This document shows positions 10,113 through 19,352 of a stretch of 64,000 nt of DNA, in pieces. Below the pieces are notes generated by a model. That model was not told the DNA's origin. It ran no database searches and was given only the letters and a program-made list of their open reading frames with translations. Both the position numbers and the translations under genes were made by a program. This DNA is from Actinomycetes bacterium (GTDB lineage Bacteria; Actinomycetota; Actinomycetes; Actinomycetales; Dermatophilaceae). The DNA lies in NCBI GenBank assembly GCA_029778715.1, contig JAKOPT010000049.1, positions 100,164-164,163 on the forward strand, given 5' to 3'. Numbering within the stretch: the stretch's first letter is position 1; each line of letters opens with the position of its first letter.

Positions 10113-12044
10113 GTGACCACTCCACCACCTCCCGTCGACGCCGCCACCGGCGCCCTGGCCTTACGTGAGCCGCAGCGGGCCGAGATGTTCCACGCGCGCC
10201 TGCTTCGCTGGTGGCCGGACCTGTATGCCGGGCTGGTGCCGCTGTACGGCGAGGCGGCGGCCATTGCCGTGGGGCGGGAATTGGTGTCCTGCGCGGCAAC
10301 GGCATACGCCCAGCGCTCCGCCGCCCTCCACGGCCGGGACCTGGAGCGGATGCTTCGCCCCGACTGGCTCCAGGAGCCGTCGATGATCGGGTATGCCGCC
10401 TACACCGAACGGTTCGCCGGTGACCTGCGCGGCCTGGTCGAACGGATCCCCTATCTCCAGGAGTTCGGCGTCACCTACCTCCACCTGATGCCGCTGCTCC
10501 GTCCCCGCGACGGCGACAACGACGGCGGGTATGCCGTCGCCGACTATCGCGCCGTGCGTGCCGACCTGGGCACGATGGCCGACCTCGAAGACCTCGCCAC
10601 CGCCCTCCATACCGCCGGAATGAGCCTCACCCTCGACCTGGTCCTCAACCACGTCGCCCGGGAACACGACTGGGCGGTGCGCGCCCGAGCCGGCGAGGCG
10701 GCATACCGCGACTATTTCCACGTCTTCCCGGACCGGTCCATGCCCGATGCCTACGAGGCGAGCCTGCCCGAGGTGTTCCCCGATTTCGCGCCCGGCAACT
10801 TCACCTGGGACGAGGATCTGGCGGGGTGGGTCTGGACGACGTTCAACGAGTGGCAGTGGGACGTCAACTGGGCCAACCCGCGGGTGCTCTTGGAGTATGC
10901 GGCGATCATCTTGGAGTTGGCCAACCGGGGCGTCGACGTGCTGCGCCTGGACGCGATCGCCTTCATCTGGAAGCGGCTGGGCACCGACTCCCAAGGTCAG
11001 CCCGAGGTCCACGACATCACCTCGGTGCTCAAGGCGTTGACGCGGATCGCCTGCCCGGCCGTGGCGTTCAAGGCCGAGGCGATCGTCGCGCCGACCAAAC
11101 TGCTCCCCTACCTCGGCACCGGTGCGCACACCGGCAAGGTGAGCGATCTGGCCTACCACAACTCGCTCATGGTCCAGGTGTGGTCAATGCTCGCCAGCCG
11201 CGACGTCCGGCTCGCCGCGCACGCGCTCAGCCACCTCCCCGCCAAACCCGAGGGCGGCACCTGGGTGACCTATTTGCGCGGCCACGACGACATCGGTTGG
11301 GCGATCATGGACGAGGACGCCGCCGCGGCCGGGGTGACCGGGGCGGGCCATCGGTCGTTCCTCGCCCATTGGTATGCCGGGGACTTCCCCGGCTCGCCGG
11401 CTCGCGGGTTGGTCTTCCAGTACAACCCCGCGACCGACGACCGGCGCACGAGCGGGACGGCAGCCTCACTCGCCGGCTTGGAACAGGCCGAGGCGACCGG
11501 TGCCGGGATCGACGAGGCGGTGGCCGCGCTCCGACTCGCCCACGCGATCATCTACGGCTGGGGCGGGGTGCCCGTCCTGTGGAGCGGCGACGAACTCGCC
11601 CAGCCCAACGACCCCTCGTGGGCGCGCGAGGAGGGTCACGAGGACGACAACCGCTGGGCCCACCGGCCCCGCTGGGATGCGTTGCGGGCGACGCAGCGCA
11701 ACGACCCGCAGAGCGTGCCCGGGCGAGTGGCCGACGCGTTGCGCACGCTGGCCCGGGTGCGGGCCCAGTTGCCCCAGCTGCACGCCAGCGTCGAGACCCG
11801 CATCGGCCCCGTGGACGACTCCGGCGTGCTCGTCACCGTCCGCGATCACCCGATGGGGCGCTTCGTCGGGCTCTACAACGTCACCTCGGACTGGCGGCCC
11901 TGGCCGGGGCACCGCGCCCACGAGTTGGGTGTCGACGCCGCCCGGGACGAGTTGACCGGTTCCCCGCTGCCGTGGGGTGGCGACGGCAACGTCTGGTTGC
12001 CCCCGTATGCCGCCCTCTGGCTTACGCCCCCCGCTCGCCCCTGA
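10113..12044 (+). CDS. Amylosucrase (GH13 sucrose alpha-glucosyltransferase)
   Basis: Predicted to split sucrose and transfer glucose to an alpha-1,4-glucan (GH13_4). The length of 643 aa and domain order match: an N-terminal helical domain (MLRPDWLQEPSMIGYAAY), then the (beta/alpha)8 barrel with YLHLMPLLRPR, DLVLNHVAREH, nucleophile D280 in VLRLDAIAF, acid/base E322 in FKAEAI and D393 in RGHDDIGW. A C-terminal beta domain follows. The close relative sucrose hydrolase cannot be excluded. Start: GTG 10113 lies 7 nt after a CACAAT -10-like box (leaderless pattern); ATG 10104 in the same frame is the alternative. No sugar regulator sits beside it. Confidence 0.85.
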   Translation: MTTPPPPVDAATGALALREPQRAEMFHARLLRWWPDLYAGLVPLYGEAAAIAVGRELVSCAATAYAQRSAALHGRDLERMLRPDWLQEPSMIGYAAYTERFAGDLRGLVERIPYLQEFGVTYLHLMPLLRPRDGDNDGGYAVADYRAVRADLGTMADLEDLATALHTAGMSLTLDLVLNHVAREHDWAVRARAGEAAYRDYFHVFPDRSMPDAYEASLPEVFPDFAPGNFTWDEDLAGWVWTTFNEWQWDVNWANPRVLLEYAAIILELANRGVDVLRLDAIAFIWKRLGTDSQGQPEVHDITSVLKALTRIACPAVAFKAEAIVAPTKLLPYLGTGAHTGKVSDLAYHNSLMVQVWSMLASRDVRLAAHALSHLPAKPEGGTWVTYLRGHDDIGWAIMDEDAAAAGVTGAGHRSFLAHWYAGDFPGSPARGLVFQYNPATDDRRTSGTAASLAGLEQAEATGAGIDEAVAALRLAHAIIYGWGGVPVLWSGDELAQPNDPSWAREEGHEDDNRWAHRPRWDALRATQRNDPQSVPGRVADALRTLARVRAQLPQLHASVETRIGPVDDSGVLVTVRDHPMGRFVGLYNVTSDWRPWPGHRAHELGVDAARDELTGSPLPWGGDGNVWLPPYAALWLTPPARP

Positions 12045-12047
12045 CCT

Positions 12048-12140
12048 CCCACCGGTCTCCCCTTTCCCGCCTGGAGCACCCAACGTTCACTTCGCACCCC
12101 AAATGTTCGGGTGCGAAGTGCCCCTTTCCCACCGCAAGTG
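12048..12140. repeat. Dispersed hairpin repeat, copy 1
   Basis: About 93 bp sharing most of its bases with 63043-63135. A 12-bp perfect stem CACTTCGCACCC (12088-12099) pairs with 12109-12120 around a 9-nt loop. It is flanked by CCCTTTCCC-type runs on both sides. It begins 3 nt after the amylosucrase stop and lies between convergent genes, so it may act as a bidirectional terminator. The second copy also follows a plus-strand stop codon at similar distance. Confidence 0.8.
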
Positions 12141-12225
12141 CCGCGGTGGACCGCGACCGCGGCCGGAACCAAGGCCGCCACGACCCGCGCGGCCGACGCC
12201 GGGCCAGCGCCGCCGACGAGACGAG

Positions 12226-12984
12226 TCAGGGCGCGAGCCAGCCGTCCACGATCGCCAGCACATCGAGCAACTCGTGGGCCGTCGCGTCCGGGATCGCGGT
12301 CACATCGACCCGCTGACCGGCCGGAATGTCCGAATGAGGAATCCAGATGGCCCTCATCCCCACCTGGTGCGGCCCGTGCACGTCCTCGAACATCCGGTCC
12401 CCGACGTAGACGCACCGTTCGGGCGCCACGGCGAGCGCGCGGCATACCGCCCGGAAGGCCTTCGGGTGCGGCTTCACGTGCGCGATCTCGCTCGTGTACA
12501 AGTCGGCGTCGAGCAGGTCGAGCACCCCGTCACGCGCGAAAATCTCGCGGTGGTAGGCCCGCGACCAGATCGTGTTGGACAGCACCCCCACCTTGAGCCC
12601 GCGCGCCCGCAGCCCCTCCCACAGCGGACGCACCTGCGGGTCGGTCTCGGTGTGCGGCTCCCAGAACCGGCGGTAGGCCGCCAGGGCCAGCAGGTGTTTG
12701 TCGTGCGCCGGGTCGCAGCCGGCCGCCTCGAGGATGTCGTCGAGATGGGCGCTGCGGTGGTCGGCGCGACCGAGCGCCCAGGCCCGATCCTCGGCCGCAA
12801 GAATCCGGTCCGCCAGGGCGTGCGCCGCGTCGAGGTCGCCGACGCTCACGTCGGGTGAGTCGACCGGTATGCCGTGGATCTCGCGGGCGAACACCCGCCA
12901 CTGCTCCCCGAGGTCGACGGCGTGCCAGGGGGTGAGGGTGCCGCCCCAGTCGAAGATGACGGCGTCGATGGGTGCGTGTGTCAT
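12226..12984 (-). CDS. HAD-superfamily hydrolase
   Basis: Predicted soluble phosphatase with unknown substrate. Motif I is VIFDWGGTLTP (Trp in place of the more usual Leu/Met, as in other HAD-IA members). Motif II is VGVLSNTIW, motif III is the Lys in HVKPHPKAF and motif IV is YVGDRMFEDV. A helical cap sits between motifs I and II. Length 252 aa. It is convergent with the amylosucrase gene across the hairpin repeat and 36 nt upstream of the proS stop, in the same direction. Confidence 0.87.
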   Translation of the reverse strand: MTHAPIDAVIFDWGGTLTPWHAVDLGEQWRVFAREIHGIPVDSPDVSVGDLDAAHALADRILAAEDRAWALGRADHRSAHLDDILEAAGCDPAHDKHLLALAAYRRFWEPHTETDPQVRPLWEGLRARGLKVGVLSNTIWSRAYHREIFARDGVLDLLDADLYTSEIAHVKPHPKAFRAVCRALAVAPERCVYVGDRMFEDVHGPHQVGMRAIWIPHSDIPAGQRVDVTAIPDATAHELLDVLAIVDGWLAP

Positions 12985-13020
12985 GGGCGCGACAACCGGA
13001 ACTCAGGATCGAGCCGGCGG

Positions 13021-14787
13021 TCAGCCGGCGACCTCGGCGACGATCTCGGCGACGGCCTCGGCGACCGGGACCGCCCGCCGCTCACCACTGCGCCGATCCT
13101 TGATCTCGATCTCACCGGCGGCCAACCCGCGCCCGACGACGACGATCGTCGGCACCCCGATGAGTTCGGCGTCCTTGAACTTCACCCCCGGGCTCGCCTG
13201 CGCCCGGTCGTCGAGCAGCACCTCGAGCCCGGCCGCTTCGAGCGCGACGGTGAGTTCGTCGGCATACGCATGGGTGGCGGCGTCCTTGGCGGCGACGACG
13301 ACATGGACGTCGGCGGGGCTGATGGCGCGCGGCCACACCAGACCGAACTCGTCGTGGTTGCCCTCGGCGACACAGGCCACGGCCCGGGACACGCCGACGC
13401 CGTAGGACCCCATCGTCACCGTCTGCAACTTGCCGTGCTCGTCGAGGACCTTCAGGCCGAGGGCCTCGGCGTACTTGGTGCCCAACTGGAAGATGTGGCC
13501 CATCTCGATGCCGCGCGCCGACTCCAGCCCGTGCCCGCAGGTCGGGCAGGGGTCGCCGTCACGCACCTCGGCCGCCTCGATGACGCCGTCGCCGACGAAA
13601 TCGCGCCCGGCGACCAGGTCGAAGACATGCCGCCCGGGCTCGTTGGCGCCGGTGATCCACGCGGTGCCCTCGACCACGCGGGGGTCGAGGAGGTAACGGA
13701 TCGCCGCCGTCCCCTCTAGGCCGAGCGCGCCCGGCCCGATGTAGCCCTTGGCCAGCGTCGGGTATGCCGCGAAGTCCTTCTCCTCGAAGGCTTCCACCCG
13801 CGCGGGCTCGACCTGGGCGCCGAGGCGCTTCTCGTCGACCTCGCGGTCCCCGGGCAGGCCGATGGCCAACGGTTCGCGGGTGCCGTCGGGGTGGACGAGG
13901 GTGACGACGACGTTCTTCAGGGTGTCGGCGCCGGTCCAGGCTCGGCCGTCGGCGCGGGGCACCGCGGCGTTGGCGTGGGCGACGAGGGTGTCGATGGTCG
14001 GCGTGTCGGGGGTGTCCTCGACATGCGCCGCGGGCAGCCCGTCGAGCGCGGCCGGGGCCGGGGCCGGCACCCGCACGGCCTCGACGTTCGCGGCATACCC
14101 GCACTGACCACAGCGGACGTAGGTGTCCTCACCGTTGGTCGCGGTCGCGAGGAACTCCTCGCTGCGGCTGCCTCCCATGGCCCCCGACATCGCCTGGACG
14201 ATGACGTAGTCGAAACCGAGACGGTCGAAGATCTTGACGTACGCCTCCCGGTGCAACTGGTAACTGCGGTCGAGCCCGGCGGCGTCGATGTCGAAGGAGT
14301 AGGAGTCCTTCATGATGAACTCGCGGCCGCGCAGGATGCCGGCGCGCGGGCGGGCCTCGTCGCGGTATTTCGTCTGGATCTGGTAGATCGCCAGCGGCAG
14401 ATCCTTGTAGGAGCTGTAGAGGTCCTTGACGGTGAGGGTGAACATCTCCTCGTGCGTCGGACCGAGCAGCATGTCGGCGCCCTTGCGGTCGGTCAACCGG
14501 AACAGGTTGTCGCCGTAGTCGGTCCAGCGACCGCTCGCCTCGTAGGGTTCGCGGGGCAGCAGCGCCGGGAAGAGCAGCTCCTGGGCGCCGATGGCGTCCA
14601 TCTCCTCGCGCACGATGGTCTCGACGTTGCGCATTACCCGCAGTCCCAGCGGCAGCCAGGTGTAGATACCGGGCGAGGCGCGCCGGATATAGCCGGCCCG
14701 CACGAGCAACTGGTGACTCGGGACCTCGGCGTCCGCGGGGTTCTCGCGAAGGGTCCGCAGGAACAGGGTGGACATGCGTAGGGCCAC
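13021..14787 (-). CDS. proS: Prolyl-tRNA synthetase (bacterial type, with editing domain)
   Basis: Charges tRNA-Pro. Class II core: motif 1 region with [14 protein letters not shown], motif 2 with [20 protein letters not shown], motif 3 in [16 protein letters not shown]. An INS editing domain of about 170 residues lies between motifs 2 and 3, so this is the bacterial long form. The C-terminal anticodon-binding domain ends [17 protein letters not shown] 14787 gives [13 protein letters not shown], has GGAG five bases upstream and matches the usual actinobacterial N-terminus; ATG 14775 is the alternative. 588 residues. Confidence 0.96.
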   Translation of the reverse strand: MALRMSTLFLRTLRENPADAEVPSHQLLVRAGYIRRASPGIYTWLPLGLRVMRNVETIVREEMDAIGAQELLFPALLPREPYEASGRWTDYGDNLFRLTDRKGADMLLGPTHEEMFTLTVKDLYSSYKDLPLAIYQIQTKYRDEARPRAGILRGREFIMKDSYSFDIDAAGLDRSYQLHREAYVKIFDRLGFDYVIVQAMSGAMGGSRSEEFLATATNGEDTYVRCGQCGYAANVEAVRVPAPAPAALDGLPAAHVEDTPDTPTIDTLVAHANAAVPRADGRAWTGADTLKNVVVTLVHPDGTREPLAIGLPGDREVDEKRLGAQVEPARVEAFEEKDFAAYPTLAKGYIGPGALGLEGTAAIRYLLDPRVVEGTAWITGANEPGRHVFDLVAGRDFVGDGVIEAAEVRDGDPCPTCGHGLESARGIEMGHIFQLGTKYAEALGLKVLDEHGKLQTVTMGSYGVGVSRAVACVAEGNHDEFGLVWPRAISPADVHVVVAAKDAATHAYADELTVALEAAGLEVLLDDRAQASPGVKFKDAELIGVPTIVVVGRGLAAGEIEIKDRRSGERRAVPVAEAVAEIVAEVAG

Positions 14788-14893
14788 GAGGTCTCCAAGG
14801 GTGGGTTTGGGCAACCCGCCAAGAGTACCGGCGGGCGTTGGGGATCGGGCCACTGGTTTTAGGTATGCCGCGGGCCCGGTCGCTCGCGGTCGG

Positions 14894-15043
14894 CGTTCAC
14901 AACCCACCTATTGGTCGATTGGTGACGACCGGTGCGACGCGAGGTCGGCGGATCGAGACCGCAGGACGCGGCATACCCCGGGCGCGCGCACTCGTCGCGT
15001 TCACAACCCACCTATTGGTCGATTGGTGACGACCGGTGCGACG
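14894..15043. repeat. Two identical 46-bp direct repeats (family with ACCwATTGGT core)
   Basis: The 46-bp sequence beginning CGTTCACAACCCACCTATTG occurs at 14894-14939 and again, identically, at 14998-15043, a period of 104 bp. The core ACCTATTGGT is near-palindromic. The family recurs in diverged form three times at 59581-59751. The second copy overlaps the 3' end of the following GNAT gene and supplies its stop codon. The function is unknown. Confidence 0.85.
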
Positions 15044-15905
15044 TAGGGTCGGCATACCGGGCCCTGGTGCCCTTGACCTTGAAGCCGAGACTCTCGTAGA
15101 GCGCCTGGGCCGCGGGGTTGTCCTCCCCCACCGTGAGCCACACCCGATGCGAGCCGGCATGCTCCAAGGCGGTCAGCGAGCGCACCACGAGGTGGGCGCC
15201 CAGGCCCCGCCCCCGCCACGCCGGGACCACTCCGACCTGGTCGATCCAGTCGTTGGAGACGGTGACAAACCCCACCGGCTCGCCGTCCTCATCGAGCGCG
15301 ACCCGGGAGTCCTCCGCCCGGAAGGTCTCCTCGGACTCCACCCAGTTGCGCCACTCCTCCTCCGACATGTCCTGGAAGTGCGGGCGGGCGGCGAACGAGG
15401 CTGCCCAGGCCCGGTGGAAGAGGGGCGCGGTGTCCGGAGTCCACGGTTCGAGGCGCACGCCGTCGGCAAGCGGGACGAACGGCACCCACCGCAACGAGTG
15501 CCGCATCACGTGCTCGCCGAAGATGCGGATCATCCCGATCTGGGCCGCAAAAGCCTCGCTGATGGGCGTGTCGTTCTCGATGAGCAGGCGCATCGACTCC
15601 CCGTGGCGTTGTCGACGAGCCCACTCGGTGACGTCCTCCCCCACTCCGACCCCGCGCAGCGACGGGTGAATCAGACCGGTCGCGGTCGGGTGTCGCCCGT
15701 TCTCGACGAACAGGGCCGCGGCCGCCACCACCTCCCCGGTGACGTCGCGGCCGATGATCCCCGGACCGTTACGAAACAGCCGCCTGATGCTGTCCTGGGA
15801 GTCCAGGGTCGGCATCCCCCCGTCGGCCGCAAGACACACCGAGGCCAGGTGTTGCACCTGCGCGAGATCGGCGTCGGTCAGGTCGGACCACTCGAGTTGG
15901 ACCAT
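15012..15905 (-). CDS. Tandem-GNAT acetyltransferase (MshD-like architecture)
   Basis: Two GNAT folds in one chain, as in mycothiol synthase. The first half (residues 1-150) is degenerate but keeps EVVAAAALFVENG. The second half has the acetyl-CoA loop VVPAWRGRGLGAHLVVRSL (Q/RxxGxG/A motif) and the NPAAQALYESLGF end. The acceptor substrate is unknown; mycothiol synthase itself is possible, but key residues cannot be checked here. The last ten or so residues and the TAG stop are encoded by the 46-bp dispersed repeat at 14998-15043, so the C-terminal tail may have been acquired by repeat insertion. Confidence 0.78.
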   Translation of the reverse strand: MVQLEWSDLTDADLAQVQHLASVCLAADGGMPTLDSQDSIRRLFRNGPGIIGRDVTGEVVAAAALFVENGRHPTATGLIHPSLRGVGVGEDVTEWARRQRHGESMRLLIENDTPISEAFAAQIGMIRIFGEHVMRHSLRWVPFVPLADGVRLEPWTPDTAPLFHRAWAASFAARPHFQDMSEEEWRNWVESEETFRAEDSRVALDEDGEPVGFVTVSNDWIDQVGVVPAWRGRGLGAHLVVRSLTALEHAGSHRVWLTVGEDNPAAQALYESLGFKVKGTRARYADPTSHRSSPIDQ

Positions 15906-15978
15906 GGGGCTCCTTGCCAGCGAGGGCTTTCCATTGTCCCTTGCCGACGGGAGCCACGGGGGCCCGGGGGTGCCCCGG

Positions 15979-16902
15979 CTACTTCACCGAGCCGGACATG
16001 AGGCCACCGATGAAGTAGCGCCCGAGCAGGATGTAGACGAGCAGCGTCGGCAGCGAGGCGAGCAGCACCCCGGCCATGATCGACGGGTAGTCAGGGTTCT
16101 GACCGCCGGCGAGTTCGTTGAGGGCATACGTGACCGGGCCGTTTTGACGCGTCGTCAAGAACAGCGCGAACAGGAAGTCGTTCCACGCCGACGTGAACTG
16201 CCAGATCAAGGTGACGACGAACGCCGGCATGGACAGCGGCAAAATGATCGACCGATAGGTCTTGAGCATCCCGGCGCCGTCGATGCGAGCCGCTTCGAGC
16301 ATTTCCTTGGGGACCGCGGTCGCGTAGTAGTTGCGGAAAATGAGGGTGCAGATGGGGATACCGAAGATCGTGTGGACGATGATGAGTTTGACGATGCCCT
16401 GGAACCAGGGCACCTGCCCCTCGACGGACAGCAGCATCCCCTGAAGCGGGATCATGACCGCCTGGTAGGGGATGAACATCCCGAAGAGGAACAGCGTGAA
16501 CACCGTCGTGGCCATCGGGAAGCGCCACCGGGCGAAGACGAACCCGTTCATCGAGCCGAGGATCGAGGACAACGTCGCCGCCCCGATACCGAGGATGAGG
16601 GAGCGCAGCAGCGGCGGCGCGAGTTGGCTCCACGCGTGCGCCCAGCCGGCCCCGGTGATGGCCGTCGGCAGGCTCCAGGCTGTGTCGGCGGTGACGTCTC
16701 CGCTGCGTTTGAGGGACGTGACGATGAGGACATAGGCCGGCAGCAGGACGAAGAGCCCGAAGATGAGCAGGAGGGTGTAGCGGATTGCGCGCGCCACTCC
16801 CGATCCGCTCTGGCCCGGGGGTCGGCCGGTATGCCGCAGCACCTGGCTCGTCGGGGCGGTGCCGGCTCCGCTGGGCGCCGGGGCGATGTCGGTGGTGGCC
16901 AT
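15979..16902 (-). CDS. Sugar ABC transporter permease (MalG type)
   Basis: Inner-membrane permease of a CUT1 carbohydrate importer. About six membrane helices are visible, with the cytoplasmic EAA loop EAARIDGAGMLKTYRSI for ATPase contact and a typical C-terminal end (GRYFIGGLMSGSVK). ATG 16902 shares one base with the stop of the upstream permease (TGATG), so the two are coupled; longer in-frame starts would run into that gene. 307 residues. No ATPase is encoded in the cluster; actinobacteria commonly share a MsiK-type ATPase encoded elsewhere. Confidence 0.92.
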   Translation of the reverse strand: MATTDIAPAPSGAGTAPTSQVLRHTGRPPGQSGSGVARAIRYTLLLIFGLFVLLPAYVLIVTSLKRSGDVTADTAWSLPTAITGAGWAHAWSQLAPPLLRSLILGIGAATLSSILGSMNGFVFARWRFPMATTVFTLFLFGMFIPYQAVMIPLQGMLLSVEGQVPWFQGIVKLIIVHTIFGIPICTLIFRNYYATAVPKEMLEAARIDGAGMLKTYRSIILPLSMPAFVVTLIWQFTSAWNDFLFALFLTTRQNGPVTYALNELAGGQNPDYPSIMAGVLLASLPTLLVYILLGRYFIGGLMSGSVK

Positions 16903-17804
16903 CAGTCGCGCTCCGTCTCGGTCTTGTTCGTGTAGATGAGGTAGGGCACGACGACGACGGCGACGATGGCGAGCAGGATCGTCGCGTTGACGGCGGCCGC
17001 CACCCGGTCGTTCTGGGCGAACATCTGGGTCCACATAAGGGTGGCCGGCACCGATGCCTTGTACGAGTTGGGCCCGGCAATCGAGTAGATGAGGTCGAAC
17101 ATCTTCATCGACATGTGCCCGAGAATGATGAGCGCGGAGAGCGCGATCGGGGACAACTGGGGGAAGAGGACGTGCCGGTAGATCTGCCACTCACTCGCGC
17201 CGTCGATGCGGGCCGCCTCCCGTTGATCCTCGGAAATCCCCCGGAAACCGGCAAGGAAGAGAGCCATGACATAGCCCGACAATTGCCACACGGCCGGAAT
17301 GGCCATAGCCGCCATCGAGAACTTGCTGTCTGCCGACCACCAGGAATTCTCCAGCTGCGGCAGCCCCATCTTGTTGAGCAACTGGTTGAGGCCGACGGCA
17401 CCGTCACCGGTGGCCGGGCTGAGCAGCCAGCGCCACACGACACCGGCGGCGATGAACGAGACCGCCATCGGGTAGAGGTAGACCGAACGGAACACACCCT
17501 CCCCGTTGACCCCCTTTTCGAGGAGCACCGCCCAGAGCAGCCCGAAAAACATGGTGCCCACCATGAACACGACGGTGAGGACGAGCAGGTTCCACAGCGC
17601 GTGCTGGTAGTCCGCGGACCCCAACAGCTGGGTGTAGTTCTGGTATCCACCGGGATTGACGACCTTGTCGGTGACCGGGTTGACCGAGGTGTTGAGCGAA
17701 ACCCAGATGTTCTGCCCGATCAACCCGTAGACGAAGACGGCGATGAGCACGATCGACGGGGAAACCAGCAATAGCCCAGGCAACCAACTCTTGGCGCGAC
17801 TCAT
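16902..17804 (-). CDS. Sugar ABC transporter permease (MalF type)
   Basis: Partner permease of the same importer, 300 aa. The N-terminal helix WLPGLLLVSPSIVLIAVFVY begins the membrane core, and the EAA loop reads EAARIDGASEWQIYRHV. The periplasmic loop between helices 1 and 2 is moderate in size, as in glucose/mannose-type permeases. It lies 72 nt downstream of the binding-protein gene; a perfect 15-bp hairpin occupies that gap. Confidence 0.92.
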   Translation of the reverse strand: MSRAKSWLPGLLLVSPSIVLIAVFVYGLIGQNIWVSLNTSVNPVTDKVVNPGGYQNYTQLLGSADYQHALWNLLVLTVVFMVGTMFFGLLWAVLLEKGVNGEGVFRSVYLYPMAVSFIAAGVVWRWLLSPATGDGAVGLNQLLNKMGLPQLENSWWSADSKFSMAAMAIPAVWQLSGYVMALFLAGFRGISEDQREAARIDGASEWQIYRHVLFPQLSPIALSALIILGHMSMKMFDLIYSIAGPNSYKASVPATLMWTQMFAQNDRVAAAVNATILLAIVAVVVVPYLIYTNKTETERD

Positions 17805-17828
17805 GGGCGTCCTCTCCTGCGGGCTGGG

Positions 17829-17867
17829 GTATGCCGGTGGGGCACCCGAGGCGCCCCACCGGCATAC
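17829..17867. terminator. Hairpin between binding-protein and permease genes
   Basis: A 15-bp perfect inverted repeat, GTATGCCGGTGGGGC at 17829-17843 against 17853-17867, with a 9-nt loop. The arms begin and end with the window-wide octamer GTATGCCG/CGGCATAC. There is no T-run. Placed just after the binding-protein stop, it could lower permease expression relative to the binding protein or stabilise the upstream mRNA, as known for MalE-like operons. Confidence 0.7.
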
Positions 17868-17876
17868 AAGGGGGTG

Positions 17877-19199
17877 TTACTTCTGGTGCTTGGCAGCGGC
17901 GGCAGCGAGGTCGGAGACCAGCGTGTCGGCGTTGCGACCGGCGTAGAACTTCGAGATCGCCGTGGAGATGTCGGTGTTCCAGGCCAGCGAAACGGCCGCA
18001 CCGTGGGCGATCGAGGACGCGATCTTGTCCTTCTTGAAGGAGTTCATCGCGCTCTGCTGGTACTTCGGGAAGGCGTCGGCCGGGACGTCGGTGCGGGCCG
18101 GGATCGAACCCTTCGCGAGGTTGAAGGCCTTCTGGCCATCGGCAGAACCGATCGTCATGAGCCAGTCCTTGGCGCCGTCGGCGTTCTTCGCGCCCTTGGG
18201 CAAGGTGAAGGAGTCGGCGAGGAAGTCGAACACACCATCGGTGCCGGGCACCGGGAAGTAGGTGTAGCCGGTGCCGTCAACGGCCTTCTTCTCGTTGAAC
18301 TCGGCGACCGCCCAGTCGCCCATGACGTTGTAGGCGGCCTTGCCGTCGATGACCGCATCGGTCGCCGCCGGCCAGTCGTCACCGTCGGAGGCGGTGTTGG
18401 CGTAGGTGAGGATCGTCTTGTAGTCGTTGACCGCGGTCTTGACCTTGTCGGAGTCCCACTTGGTCTTGCCGTCGAAGAGGCCGTTGTAGTCGTCGACGCC
18501 AAGGTCGGCGATCAGGATGGTCTCGAACAACTGGACCTGGGTCCAGGTGCCACCGATGGTGAGCGGGGTGTTGACCCCGGAGGCCTTGACCTTGTCCATG
18601 TCCGCGATCCAGGACTTGATGTCCTTGGGCACGGCAGTGACGCCGGCGGTCTGGAGGACCTTGGGGTTGGCCCACACGACGTTGGCTCGGTGGATGTTGC
18701 TCGGCACCGAGTAGATGTTGCCCTTGACGGTCAACCGGTCGAGGAGGGTCTGCGGGAACACCTTGGATCCGCCGAGCGCGTTGACGACATCGTTGACCGG
18801 GACGATCTGGCCCTGGGCGATGTAGTCGGTGAGTTCGGCGCCGGCGTGGCCCTGGAACGAGTCCGGGGGCTGGTTGTTCTGCAGGTCGGAGGCCAACTTG
18901 GCCTTCGCGTTGGACCCAGCGCCACCGGCGACGGCGAGGTTGACGAACTTGTCGTTGGAGTACTGCTTGGTGAACACGCCCTGGAGCGCGTCGAGCCCGG
19001 CCTTTTCGGATCCGGCTGCCCACCAGGTGAAGACCCCGACGTCACCGCCGGCGCCGCCGGCCTTGGGCGAGTACACACTCGTGGTGTCGGTGCCCCCACT
19101 CGACGAACTCGTCGAGGTGGTGCCTCCGGTCGAGCACGCCGAGAAGGCGAGCGCGGTGATAGCGATCGCGGCCACTGGCCACGACTTGGTGATGCGCAT
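17877..19199 (-). CDS. Glucose/mannose-type ABC substrate-binding lipoprotein
   Basis: Extracellular solute-binding protein (family 1). The signal peptide ends in the lipobox FSAC (Cys 22), followed by a Ser/Thr/Gly linker. The sequence VFTWWAAGSEKAGLDALQ and the later VPSNIHRANVVWANPKV match binding proteins for glucose/mannose, where the Trp pair and His-Arg line the sugar site. Start ATG 19199 has an AGGAAG ribosome site. 440 residues. First gene of the three-gene importer; substrate assignment rests on motif resemblance. Confidence 0.88.
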   Translation of the reverse strand: MRITKSWPVAAIAITALAFSACSTGGTTSTSSSSGGTDTTSVYSPKAGGAGGDVGVFTWWAAGSEKAGLDALQGVFTKQYSNDKFVNLAVAGGAGSNAKAKLASDLQNNQPPDSFQGHAGAELTDYIAQGQIVPVNDVVNALGGSKVFPQTLLDRLTVKGNIYSVPSNIHRANVVWANPKVLQTAGVTAVPKDIKSWIADMDKVKASGVNTPLTIGGTWTQVQLFETILIADLGVDDYNGLFDGKTKWDSDKVKTAVNDYKTILTYANTASDGDDWPAATDAVIDGKAAYNVMGDWAVAEFNEKKAVDGTGYTYFPVPGTDGVFDFLADSFTLPKGAKNADGAKDWLMTIGSADGQKAFNLAKGSIPARTDVPADAFPKYQQSAMNSFKKDKIASSIAHGAAVSLAWNTDISTAISKFYAGRNADTLVSDLAAAAAKHQK

Positions 19200-19280
19200 G
19201 CTGGAATCTTCCTTCCGGGGGTGGTGCGCCCGGCGAGGCATGGATTCGCATCGTCGCGTCGGGCACAAACTGCCGCCTTG

Positions 19281-19343
19281 ACCCTATGCCATTCCCACGG
19301 GCCGGGAAAGAGAGGTCAGCCTTCCCATGAACGCCAGGTGAAC
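19281..19343 (-). promoter_or_regulatory. Candidate promoter with PHO-box-like direct repeat
   Basis: Reading the minus strand, GTTCACCTGGC and GTTCATGGGAA lie back to back (19343 to about 19322). This fits the 11-nt direct repeat units bound by PhoP in Streptomyces. A TAGGGT -10-like box (19286-19281) lies about 37 nt downstream, which would put the repeats near -50 to -70. The next gene is the binding-protein gene at 19199. Only two units are seen and no other Pho gene is nearby, so this is tentative. Confidence 0.35.
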
Positions 19344-19352
19344 ACTTGTCCC

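Noticed and set aside
14894..15043. Possible phage attachment sites formed by the identical 46-bp direct repeats
   Set aside because: Only 58 bp lie between the copies, with no integrase or cargo; the family recurs elsewhere in tandem.
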